Assembly (NCBI GenBank): GCA_010093705.1
Contig: MU006105.1
Location: forward strand, 549,373-598,150
Origin: Patellaria atrata CBS 101060
Taxonomy: Eukaryota; Ascomycota; Dothideomycetes; Patellariales; Patellariaceae
DNA: 48,778 nt
Direction of reading: 5' to 3'
The translations under genes were made by a program, and so were the position numbers. The notes beneath the pieces are model-generated. The model did no database searches, was not told the origin of the DNA, and saw only the letters and a program-made list of their open reading frames with translations. This document shows positions 10,755 through 21,726 of the stretch, piece by piece; position 1 is the stretch's first letter, and each line of letters opens with the position of its first letter.

Positions 10755-11735
10755 AATGATTATTTTTTGTACCTCTCTCAAGGTCTAGTAAGAGTATACC
10801 GTATATTCACCCGTACGAGTAGGTGTGCACAAGAGAAGATGCTGGAGTGAGAGTAACACTTATGTAGATGCGAGTGATATCCTCTCCAAGAGTGTTGATT
10901 GTTGAAGTCGGCTTGGGTGTTGATAACGGAGTTGATCTAGATAGATGTCCGAAGCTTTGCCGGTCCATCCCCTTGTCGTCCCCTTGGGTTAGAACTAAGG
11001 GGTCTCTTTACGTAAGGCTTAAAGAAAACCTAGAGAGGGCCCTGCTAAGGTGCTCCGATATTAAACAATATATCCTGTACAACATTCTTTCTGCTGTGGC
11101 GTCCTAAAACCATGCTGTACAGTACCCTAGTCCTATCTGACAAAAGGATGGGGGCGGAAAGCCCTTCCCGTTACCCTCATATATCCTAACTTTAGTTCTA
11201 ACCTTGTTACAACCTCTGTCGCAAGTTCAAATTCTACTACTCTGTACGAAGGTATCTCGTTGGGTAACTGACCATCTCACTAAATCGTTATAGCTGTTTT
11301 TCATCTAAGTTTACCGCGTCTGTACTCTTTACTCGTTTTGTCGTCCTGGAAGTCAGTTGTACTGTGCGTTCGTCAAGCTCGTCGGTCAAGCACTCATGCA
11401 TGATGCTTGATCAACCTCGGATTCCTCGCAAAATGGCCCTTTCTAGTTGATATCCAAAGCGAAGTTCCGCACCTTACACGCATATCTTGATCTTCAATGG
11501 CTCTGGTGCTCCAGCCTTGCTGCATACTCCGAGGAAAGTCTTGGGAGCAGAGAGGTAACGGGACCACAAATCAACCTCTATTTCAGCCACAAAGCGCGCA
11601 CAAAGTCATTTATAGAAGAGCAGTGACATGCAAGCTTGACGCGAAATGTTTAAAGAGACCGCGTCTTGCTTCGATGTGATGGGCGATTTAGGTTTATCGC
11701 ATTTCCCACTGGAAGCTTCCTTTGTTGCTGCCATA
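10755..11735. other. Divergent promoter region, pepP / GPI protein
   Basis: No gene is supported in this 981-bp spacer. It contains several GTAC tetramers between 11077 and 11363, including the 8-bp palindrome CTGTACAG at 11115-11122. An inverted repeat lies at 11386-11410, with arms TCAAGCA and TGCTTGA around a CATGCATG core. Both could be regulatory sites for either flanking gene. Confidence 0.4.
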
Positions 11736-13012
11736 ATGGACGCTCCTCTCGTAGTTAAGCTTCTGACTATAATTTTCGTTACGATATGTAATGCAGAGCC
11801 TCTAGTCGACTATGATCGCGGCTTTTCTCGACCCGTGAACAATGGCCCCTTCCCGGAGCTCAGATATCGCAATGAATCATTTGAGATATTCCAAACTCCC
11901 GCGTTCGATGCCATATCCGCAGAGCTCCTGGAACCCAGTTCAAACCACGCACAAAGAGACCTTTTTTCACGTCAGAGGACCTGTTTATATTCAAACTATT
12001 GTGCGCCGCCATTTCAATAGTTCTAGTGTATTTTTCCCTCTAACGCCTGGTAGATCTCTGCTCGGACGGATTTACATGCTGTCCTAACGGTTCTGATTGC
12101 ATGGGCAACGGTATATGCTGTCCAACAGGTCAAGAACTTTGCGGATCTTCAGCCTGTTACAACCCGGCGACGGAAAACTGCTGTGGGAACGGGTACCATT
12201 GCGAGCGACCATACGTCTGTGCTAATGGGCGTTGTTACCCTCCTTCGTACAGACAATGCGGCTCGACGTTAGTATAACACTTGGATAGCATCCCAGTGGA
12301 GGACAAAATCGTTGACACTCACAATGCGCATAGAAACTACTATGATCCAGCTACCCAAGTCTGCTGTGAGGGCGGTGGGACCTGCGACCGCGGTGAGGCA
12401 TGCTGTGGTAACGGCTACTGCCACGATCCAGCTCGGAGTATATGCTGTACCGGATCTGACCGCGTCTGGACCTGCGCCCCCGACGCCCAATGTTGCGATA
12501 CTCCAGGTGTGTGTCGCGGACGCGGTGAGATCTGCTGCGAGAACGGCTCCTGCGACGCTGGAGAAAGTTGCTGCGGGAACCAATGTTGTTACAGCTTTGC
12601 AACGTGCGGTAGCGACGGTTGGTGCTCTGCGACCACAACCTCGATCCGGACACGTACGCGGGTGCAGACGTTTACCTCCGAGCGTGTTTTCACCCGATCG
12701 TCTACTTACGAAGTTGTCTTTACCCGGACGTCGACTTCGGAAGTGGTTGTTGTGCAGAGTCAGACTCCTACTCGGAGTGTTAGCATGCCCCAGATTCCTA
12801 CACCGAGACTACCGACTCAGGCGGATGAACCAACTCAGAACGGCGATTTCGGCCTCGTTTGCAACGTCACTGGCTCCGTTACCACTGGTACTGGAACAAA
12901 CGTAGCTTGCGTCGCAGCTGAAACAACATTCACACAAGCTGGTGTCATGGTTCGTGTGAACTGGATCCCTCTATCCGGATGTATTTTCATATTCCTCCTT
13001 ATAGCTCTTTAA
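11736..13012 (+). CDS. Cys-rich GPI-anchored surface protein
   Basis: This encodes a secreted, very cysteine-rich protein of 385 aa. Exons are 11736-12000, 12054-12267 and 12334-13012. The start MDAPLVVKLLTIIFVTICNA is a clear signal peptide; upstream in-frame ATGs (11646) would bury it. The mature part has repeated CC-x-NG-x-C modules (NGICCPTG, ENCCGNGYHC, EACCGNGYC, EICCENGSC, SCCGNQCC), then a Ser/Thr-rich stalk (FTRSSTYEVVFTRTSTSEVV) and a hydrophobic tail (GCIFIFLLIAL) that fits GPI attachment. Intron 2 has donor GTTAGT. For intron 1 two donors work in frame with the same acceptor: GTGCGC (12001, chosen because it keeps C-x6-YLCSDGF) or GTTTAT at about 11983. The role is unknown; cell-wall or host-interface proteins of this kind are common in ascomycetes. 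Confidence 0.8.
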
Positions 13013-13069
13013 CCCCCACTCTTCTGCTCTCTTAATCTGGCCATTAATTTAGTAGTAATACCTATATAC

Positions 13070-14016
13070 CAGTAATGGCCGTGAATTGGATTCAGGTGGA
13101 TCTGGACTGGATTTTCAACGCGGTTTGACGTGGATTTGGATTCGACTAGTCGTGGATTGGATTTGGATTCGATACTCAAAAAATCCAGGAAATCCGGATC
13201 CATATTATAGTTGTAGATTTTTTTTTTTTTAGAAAAAATGGTGTTGTATGTGTCGTTTTGGGTAATGTAGTAGGGGGAGTAGGCCAGAGCATCAGCCATA
13301 TGGTGCTCTCTGCTCGGGCTTTAACTGTAAATCTCCCAAACAAAATCTTCAAAATTTCCAAATCTATTGTATGCCAATTATCTCATCTCCAATTGATATG
13401 GACAGTTTTGTTACTACTCGTTCGTCTGCCCGGGCTGCCGTGCCATCGAAGAAGCTTAGAGAGACTCAAGAGGATGAAACGAACCACTTTACTAATAGTA
13501 ACCTAAAGTATCCAACACAAATCTATTAACTATCCTCGCATACGACGGCGACGGTGACGGCGACTTGCTTGCCTCAAGGGTGGTACCCTTAATAGCATTA
13601 CCGTTACTATCTATTCGATGGGCCCGTTCGAAGTGCTTGAGTATATGTGTCCGTCCGTTTTGAGTACCTACTAACACTCAGCTATCCCGGGGCGATCGGG
13701 ATGATTTCAGAGATTTTATAGATCTAGATACTTACAGATTCGCTCGTACGTAAAGTCCTTCTTGATATCAAGACATAACGTACAGTAGAAATACGAATTT
13801 TTATTAACCCCCTACTACATTACCCAAAACAACACCTACAACACCATTTTTTTTTTTAAAAAAAAAAATCTACAACTATAATATGGATCTGGATTTCCTG
13901 GATTTTTTGAGTATCGAATCTAAATCCAATCCACGACTAGTCTAATCCAAATCCACGTCAAATCGCGTTGAAAATCCAGTCCAGATCCACCTGAATCCAA
14001 TCCACGGCCATCACTG
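13070..14016. mobile_element. Non-autonomous hAT-type element with long inverted arms
   Basis: Two arms of about 208 bp (13070-13277 and 13808-14016) are inverted copies of each other with roughly eight mismatches, mostly transitions. Outer ends read CAGTAATGGCCGTG and, on the other strand, CAGTGATGGCCGTG, the CAG start usual for hAT elements. The 530-bp centre is no full transposase, but its minus strand encodes a BED-type zinc finger: FYCTLCLDIKKDFTYERI (about 13790-13736), a 64-nt intron (13735-13671, GTAAGT donor), then GTQNGRTHILKHFERAHRID, giving C-x2-C and H-x5-H. The arms extend into T/A runs. Flanks (CTATATAC left, ATGAAGAG right) do not match, so the 8-bp target duplication is lost or the ends are slightly off. 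Confidence 0.8.
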
Positions 14017-14512
14017 ATGAAGAGTAAACGCGTATTCCTGAAAAACCAAACCGAGGGGAGAGAAAAGTCAAACTAGGCTACAGCCTGGAAGTTCTGTGGG
14101 CTTTCTCGCTTAAGTCGGAAAACTGCGGGCCGAAAAGGGGTTAGGTGAGGTGTTCGGGGGGAGCGTTGCTGGAGCAATATTGGGCGGAACAACTGCTAGC
14201 AACCAACCTGGGTAGTTTCAAGCTTCGATGCAAGCGTTCACTTCTGAATATTAAGGCAAAAAGAAGAGTTCATACGGATTAATAGATGAAGTGCAAGTGA
14301 CTAAAGAGGGAGGGGTACAAATTCTGAATTCTCTATGATAATCGTACAACTGATTTTGAGATCGACGCCGAAGCATAACTGATAGTACAGTTGCAATGAA
14401 ATCTCATAACTATCCTCCCATCATAACTCCAGGTGCCTATTGATCAACGCCAAAGAATCCACCACTCCTCCGTACAGTGTCGTGCCAGACCATACCGCCA
14501 CCTCCCTACAAC
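14017..14512. other. Intergenic, no gene supported
   Basis: This lies between the hAT element and the 3' end of the zinc-cluster-like gene, and holds the 3' untranslated part of that gene. Open frames on the plus strand at 14440-14911 are antisense shadows of it. Confidence 0.5.
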
Positions 14513-15263
14513 CTAACGCTCAACCCCACAAGTCTGCTTGTTCTTTGCGCAATAGGCGCAACTCTTCGTATAATCTCCTCTATGGGTTCCCGGAACAGAC
14601 CACCGCCCATCGTACCCGTCAACAAACACTCTACACTCCAACCCCCTCCAGACGCAATTGGAGCACGCCTTCCTTGCCGGCTTACCAGAATTGCCATGGT
14701 CGAGCTCCCACTGTATGCCTTTGCCATGGAAGTACTGCCTGTTGGGCCCTTTTCCCTGCAAGCAGTACGCGTAGGGGGCTTCGAGGAACTTGGTGCCGGG
14801 GAAGGGGCCAGGGGATGCGGAGGGGCTCATGGCTGCTGGCATCCTGCTGGTATGGTACGGGATGATGGTGGATTGAGGGGCCATATTGGTCGGAATGTTC
14901 ATCGCGGCTGAGAGAACTGAGGACCAGTACGGCGCCGTATCTACACGGCGAGGGAATGCATAGGGCACTGACCCAGTGGTATTGGCGTAGTTTGGGCCAA
15001 TTGAATTGATCCATGTTTGCACAGCCGTATTAACTGCATTTTTTTGATCTGTACTTTACGTTAGTATTTGTTTTTAAGATATATCATGAATTAGGCGGTT
15101 GAATAGATAATTACGTACTGTACGGTTCTACCACCGCACTCCCAGCTTCCACCGCACCACCAGCTTCCACCGCAGACTCCGAACCTTTGCACTTGTACGG
15201 AAAAGACCAACCATCATAAGCGGTGGTGGGATCAGGATATGTGTATGACTTTGTGTTATCCAT
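14513..15263 (-). CDS. Small protein with C-terminal Zn2Cys6-like cluster
   Basis: Two exons, 15263-15119 and 15048-14513, join in frame to 226 aa. The intron has donor GTACGT and an ACTAACG branch site. The N terminus (MDNTKSYTYPDPTTAYDGW) leads into a twice repeated AVEAG motif. The C terminus carries two C-x2-C-x6-C half-sites: C177/C180/C187 (CSNCVWRGLEC) and C212/C215/C222 (CAYCAKNKQTC). Fungal Zn2Cys6 DNA-binding domains use exactly these halves but normally with a 5-12 residue linker at the N terminus; here the linker is 24 residues and the motif is C-terminal. Metal binding is likely; DNA binding is not shown. The exact family is not recognised. A Gly/Pro/Ser-rich middle suggests disorder. 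Confidence 0.7.
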
Positions 15264-16276
15264 GTCGTGTACAGTGTTGTGTTATGAAGTAAATAAAGGA
15301 GCAAAGATGTGTTGACTGTGAAGATGTTGTTGTGGTTGTGATATTATGTCGATGATGATGAAGGAAAGATGAAGATTTTGACCTTTAAATAATGAGGAAC
15401 TTCAGTAACTACGGCTAAACAAGTGACCTATTGTGCGTAAATTTGGTTTAGGGTCAGAAATAGGGTTAGGAATAGGAAAGAATGAGGGTCACACGAAAGG
15501 TAAGGTACAAACCTACCGTTTGCATGCTCAAAAGGCGCCATATTAGGCTCGACTTTCATTTATTTGTGATTGTCGTATACCAGGACTCTCTAACAGACGA
15601 TTCATTAAATTCAAATATCCAGGAGCGAAAAGATTATAGATTCTGTACACAAATGTCCAGATACTGAGATACACATAATACATCAAACGCGAAAGGGTGG
15701 GAGACGTGTCTCTGAGGCTTTACAACACATATGTTTGTTTATGAATCATGTCTTACACTTTACTCTGTGATATCTAGCACTACTGAGTAACTTTACGCTT
15801 GTTGTATAAAAGGAAGGAGAACTGTTTGATCGAGTTTAGTAAAACATATTGCAATTAAGAGTACGTAGCAAAGTTGAAGGTCTGCTAACCAAAAAACGAA
15901 CACTAAGTCAGGAGTATTTCTGCAATATGAGGATTGAATTTTGTAAGGAGACATCTCGCTACTTGATAGAATGAACTATCGCTAAAACTTACTGGCTGAA
16001 GCGAATAAGGAAATTTTAAAAGAAAAGTTTAAAACCCCCGTAATGAGACATGGAATGGAATGAGAGGGACCTGATAGAAAGTATGATTTTACAGAAATCC
16101 GAATCCGAAGTATGAACTCCACCGTATTACCATTAGTCAGACAATTCTCCCATTTAGACGTTTCACTCTTATTCAGACTATCAATCCTTCTTAGACGGTC
16201 CACCTCCCTTGAACGATTCACCCTATTTGGACGACTCACCCCGCCCAGGTATTTAGTCCTGTTCAGATAATTCGCC
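15264..16276. other. Intergenic, with tail of an 18-bp repeat
   Basis: No gene is supported. A TATA-like TATAAAAGG near 15806 on the plus strand has no credible gene after it. From about 16135 to 16276 the 18-bp repeat of the neighbouring minus-strand gene continues past its stop. A telomere-like TAGGGTTAGG occurs near 15462 as a single short match. Confidence 0.45.
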
Positions 16277-16335
16277 CTATTCAGACAATTCACCCTCCTC
16301 ATAAGCTTCACCCTGCTTAGACGGTTCACCCTTCT
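16135..16335 (-). repeat. 18-bp tandem repeat spanning a stop codon
   Basis: Read on the minus strand, an imperfect 18-bp unit (consensus like GGTGAAxxGTCTGAACAG) repeats about ten times. In the frame of the adjacent gene it encodes six-residue units of type GE-x-S-(K/E)-Q. Three to four units lie inside the gene; the rest follow the stop at 16277, where the unit's CAG codon reads TAG. Later units decay and contain further TAG/TAA in the same slot. Confidence 0.65.
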
Positions 16336-18011
16336 CAAGCGACCCACCTAATTTTGGAAGAGGTTTAGCAAGGTCAATGGGGGATCTGTAGCTGGAAAAC
16401 TCCGCACCTCCACATCCAGCATCATGTCCATTGTTCATTTGGACGCAAGCACGTGCAGCTGCGGCCGAAGGAAGTTTGGAAGAGATGCGAGGTGTAGGTG
16501 CAGCTGTAGAAGCCACGCTCGGCGGCTCCGGAGAGTTGAGATCAATAACGATAGCTCTGCGCGCAGGAAGCGGGGGAGGACCCATGGGAGCATTTTGGGG
16601 AGGCGCAGTGTTGACGGCGGGTGAAAGGCGTGTGACTTCGTTAAGAGCCTTCAACTTCTGTGCACGATCCGTAAAGATTGCATACTCAGCACGACCGGTC
16701 AAGTCGGGCAGGCGTGTGTTATTAGCTGGAGGCTTATGTGGGCTGGATGGTGGCTAGAGAGAATATGAGTTAGTGAATGCTACAGAGTATTTCATCCTGA
16801 AGCAGATTGGGAGGAAGAGACGGAAAGGTACAACAATTAGATAAAAGTCAGATGGGTGAAAAGAATAGAGGGAATCGATGTGTATTCATACCGAAGAACT
16901 GTCATGATCAACAGGTTCCCGGGCCCTTCCCTTGCCTTTGTCCTGTTTCTGATCTTCGGGCCCGCTAGTCAGTATGCCCCGTTGCATTTGAGAAAAGAAT
17001 CCCGTAATTGACGGCCTCTTCGGTTCCTGGCCCATATGTTGTGGCTGGTCGTGATAAGGATCGTCCTTATATTGGTCCCAGTTACGCTTGGTCCAATACG
17101 ATCTTCCAAGATGCGATCCCTAAATATTTGTGTTATTTTCAATCCATACTAGCCCATTTGGTAAAGCTACTCACTTGGTGCACGGGTCTTACAACTTCGA
17201 GATTCTGTGGTGGTGCTTGAGCCCTGGGACCAGGCTGAGAAATATTCACGCCACCTTGAGGTTGCATACCGTGTGGAAGGTTCACGCGTTGAAAACTTGC
17301 TTGCGAAGGATCCTGTATCCAAACCCGATCTTGTCCCATCAGCAAAGCTTTTCAGAATTATGGAGTAGAATAGTGAAACTGACTCATTCCTGAAGACATA
17401 TTGGGCCTCAAAATATTGGTAGCGTGAGGTACAAGATGAGTGGCAGCGCCATTATAGGCTTGTGCCATAGATCTAACTGCTTGACCCGCGGTATGAAAAT
17501 ATTGCTCAACACCAGATATCCACTCATTTGACTCTTCAAGCATCCCAATCACCGCAGCTCCTACCTTATCGTCATCCCAGTTGTGTAGACAATCTCCAAG
17601 CTTGTTAATAGCGTGTGCATCATATAATGCCTACAGGTGACCGGTTGTATCAGCTTATTGTAAAGAGGGTAAATAAGGAGTACTTACATCGGCAAAAGCA
17701 CGACTATTGTATGGCGCAGATCCCGGATATAATCTACGAAATAGTTCCGCTAACAATTCATGCGTGAACGCCAACTGGTCGAGTGGTTGAGGGTTTCGAG
17801 GAATGTGAACGACACTGTTGATGGAAGATAAAAGAGCTGGACCGAGACGTCTAGATGGTTCCGACGATATGTTAAGCTCGGTAGATGAAGACGAAGACTC
17901 ATCATGTTGCTGTGGTCGAGTTGAAGACTCATAGTATCGTTGCTGTTGGCCTGAAGACTCATAGTGTCGTTGTTGAGCTGAGGACACATCGTGCTGCTGT
18001 TGTTTAGGCAT
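16277..18011 (-). CDS. Unknown low-complexity protein, five exons
   Basis: Exons are 18011-17688, 17630-17384, 17329-17175, 17119-16892 and 16753-16277, joining to 476 aa. The start MPKQQQHD is followed by Gln/Ser-rich repeats (HYESSGQQQRYYESS). A folded-looking part follows (LDQLAFTHELLAELFRRLYPG across exon 1, then ALYDAHAINKLGDCLHNWDDD), then disordered Pro/Gln-rich sequence and a Pro-rich C-terminal exon (MGPPPLPARRAIVIDLNS). Intron 2 is ambiguous: acceptors at 17330 (54 nt) or 17348 (36 nt) both keep frame; I chose the longer. No known domain is seen. The C-terminal repeat ends at a TAG that looks derived from a repeat-unit CAG, so the protein may once have been longer. Expression in an accessory region is unproven, but four consistent introns argue for a real gene. 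Confidence 0.65.
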
Positions 18012-19100
18012 GACTCGATCGCAAGGGCGTTGGCTGAATGTGTAGACAGATGAATATAGACCTCCGGGACTCCCGTGAGGCGTCGAGACAGAAGAGAAGT
18101 CCCAAGCCCTAGACAGTTTGAGGAGAAACAACCAAGTGGCCTCAAATCCCGAGAGGATTAAGTGGGCGAGGTGTGTAAGGATGGTGGAAAAAAAGGAAAA
18201 AGAAAATTTACGCAAAGATATGGAGCAGCCGAGGTCAGCTGACTGTCGTGATGATAAGAGACTGCCGCGAACTTGACGTGTACTCAGTCAAAGAGCGTTG
18301 GAGCAAAAGCGGTAGGACAGCTTCAACTTCGGTCGAGTATGATGAAGCAGCTTGGCCAAAGGGTGTTAGAGCAAAGACAAAAAGGAATTAGAGAAAAGAA
18401 CTTAGGAGTGTGGGAGATGTAACGGCGAAGAGGCGGAGAAAAGCACAAGGCTAGTTGAGGGAAAAGAGGAAGTATCTATGTCACACACTTGACCTGTTAA
18501 GTTGATGCAGGATTCTGTAGACACGTGACCAATTCGTGTGTGGATGCAAAGGTCACAGAGTAGGTAGCGGTCTGAATGCCTGAGAAGATGGGCCGAAAGA
18601 ATTGTAAGAAAAGCTTGGGACACATATAAGGGATGAATGAGGACGTGCAGAGGTCAGGTATTTGTTTGCGCAGAAGATTACAGACATGTGAGCAATAAAG
18701 AAAATAATGCACAATGTAATCGTGACCGCCCAACATCACGTGTTCAGCTGAAGGACAAGTAATGAATGTATGTTGTGAATTATGCGGGTAATTTTCGGTC
18801 CAGTGACTTGAGATACCTGAATGCTTGAAGAGATATAAAAGAACTACTGGCAGTACTTTTGACGAGAAGAAATGGAGATATTGGAAGAAAATCCGAATAG
18901 ATCATACAACCTAGGAAATGGAAGATCGGGACTGCTACGAGGGACGAGAAATTAGGACTCGCCGACCCCTTTATAGTAGTACTTTAAGAGTAAATAATCG
19001 CACTTAGCCGACTACACCGATGATGCACCTCCGTAACGCCCTTTCAATACCACACTACGCCTAAGAACTCCACGCTGAAGTGTTCAGTTGCAGGGCAAGC
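18012..19100. other. Intergenic, no gene supported
   Basis: This 1.1-kb spacer holds the promoter of the minus-strand five-exon gene and the 3' flank of KRR1. A TATAAAAG box at about 18834 on the plus strand has no coding frame after it. Short minus frames at 18402-18739 lack coding character. Confidence 0.45.
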
Positions 19101-20269
<1,169 letters not shown>

Positions 20270-20748
20270 CTCTGCGGTGTGTGAACGATACTCGTAGAGG
20301 TAAGGTGAGCAGTACACGAAGGATTGCGCGTCGTGAGGTTCAGAAAAGTTGATATGGTCAAGGCGGTGGAGAGTGGCAATACTAGGTAGAGCGTGGGGGG
20401 CAAAGGCTGGTCGAAAAGGTCGTGGCCAACAAAAATACTGATAACAACACCGCAAGAAATGCTCTAAACAAAGTCAAACTCGGGGATCACGGAGGTCAGA
20501 GTATTTAAAAGCTATACTGCAAGTTTGAGTTTTCTATCTTTCAAAGTGGTGTTGTTATTTTTGGTCTAAGTCGTAATGGAAGCCTTGGGGCACAGTACAA
20601 CTAATTAACCACCCCAAACTGGCAAACTCTGTTTTTTTTACAACCTAATATATCTCCTAACTACGACGAAGTGATATATTTTCCTTATATCCAAGCTAGA
20701 TATGTACCAAATGCAACAATTCAGTCAACCATAGCATAAAGGAAGCAA
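20270..20748. other. Intergenic, KRR1 promoter
   Basis: This 479-bp spacer separates the KRR1 start from the 3' end of the SnoaL-like gene. The frame on the minus strand here is merely the in-frame upstream extension of KRR1 exon 1. Nothing else is recognised. Confidence 0.5.
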
Positions 20749-21315
20749 TCATTCTAGGACCTCCCCTTCCGAACCTTCTGTGCCATCCTTCGGCCCAAAG
20801 TATAAAATATCGTGTAGACACTGCGTCCATATGCCATCCTCAATTCTCCACCAGTACTTTACCTTAACAAGCAGACCCTGATTGCCCTCGTTCCACAAAT
20901 CTACTCTCATCCCCTTCCAACCCTCCCGTTTAGCTCTCTCAGCTAGCTCCTCTGCCGTTGCAATCCCAGTCGGAGCAACATGCGCATCTGTCCCATATTC
21001 CGCTTCCTCATCCGACTTTAGTGCCCGGATAGAATAGAGGCCCTTTGCTTTAGTTCCGGGTACCTCTCTATCCGCATCTATGGCTTCAGAAGGTGCAGGA
21101 TTGATGCCGGATGCAGCGGCTTCATGAAGATAGCGGACGATAGTTTGACGGTCTCTCGCCGCATATGAGGGGATTGGACGACATATCTGTAGACATGTGG
21201 GAGAGAAGAAGAGACCTTTGGCATCGATATTTTTGGTATGGCGGTATGAGTGATATAAAGATTTTAGATGGGTAGTAGTCTCCACGTCACTGGTAGAACT
21301 AGTCGCCATGGCCAT
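20749..21315 (-). CDS. SnoaL/NTF2-like fold protein, unknown role
   Basis: A single exon encodes 188 aa from ATG 21315 (MAMATSS); a second ATG two codons in is equally possible. The first half (HLKSLYHSYRHTKNIDAKGLFFSPTC, ICRPIPSYAARDRQTIVRYL) resembles the fungal SnoaL-like/NTF2-like proteins in which a short helical start leads into a cone-shaped barrel. The end has a strand-like LLVKVKYWWRIEDGIWTQCLHDILYF, as in that fold. No catalytic residues can be named. No signal peptide. It diverges from the GH31 gene over 411 bp, so the two could share regulation, but nothing shows they work together. Confidence 0.75.
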   Translation of the reverse strand: MAMATSSTSDVETTTHLKSLYHSYRHTKNIDAKGLFFSPTCLQICRPIPSYAARDRQTIVRYLHEAAASGINPAPSEAIDADREVPGTKAKGLYSIRALKSDEEAEYGTDAHVAPTGIATAEELAERAKREGWKGMRVDLWNEGNQGLLVKVKYWWRIEDGIWTQCLHDILYFGPKDGTEGSEGEVLE

Positions 21316-21726
21316 GAATCAATCTGCTTGTATACCTGCAAGACGTGCTGTAAAGAAGATGCAGCTAGTATTTCAATCTACCATCAAACGTATCCGATCG
21401 AAAGCGGTGTCAATAATGTAAAGATACAGTGGCATATAGTGAGTATACCCACCGCCATACAAGAGCTGCCAACAAACTACCAATTAGCAGATACCAGTTG
21501 CTGAGTCACCAATTTGATCTGTTGAATTTGTTGTCGCCGGCACGTCACGCAAGCATCGTTCGTGTTCATGACTCGTGCAACCATAATCGACGTGAAAGTG
21601 CGTCAGTTGTTGAGGTTGAAAGGGGAATCTTGGTGCAAGAGAATTTAGTTTTCTACCACAACTCTCCCCCACCACCTACAACCTCCCCTAAAAGCCATCA
21701 TAGTGATTAAATCCCATTGAAGAACA
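21316..21726. promoter_or_regulatory. Divergent promoter, SnoaL-like / GH31
   Basis: The 411-bp spacer holds the start regions of two divergent genes. The GH31 side has a pyrimidine-rich stretch ending CCCCACCACCTACAACC (about 21667-21683). No TATA box or known operator is recognised. Confidence 0.4.

Noticed and set aside
12312-12905. 197-codon plus-strand frame in the GPI gene region
   Set aside because: Shifted frame of the Cys-rich exon; the true frame has signal peptide, Cys modules and GPI tail.
15982-16347. 121-codon Arg/Asn-rich frame
   Set aside because: Translation of the 18-bp repeat in a wrong frame.
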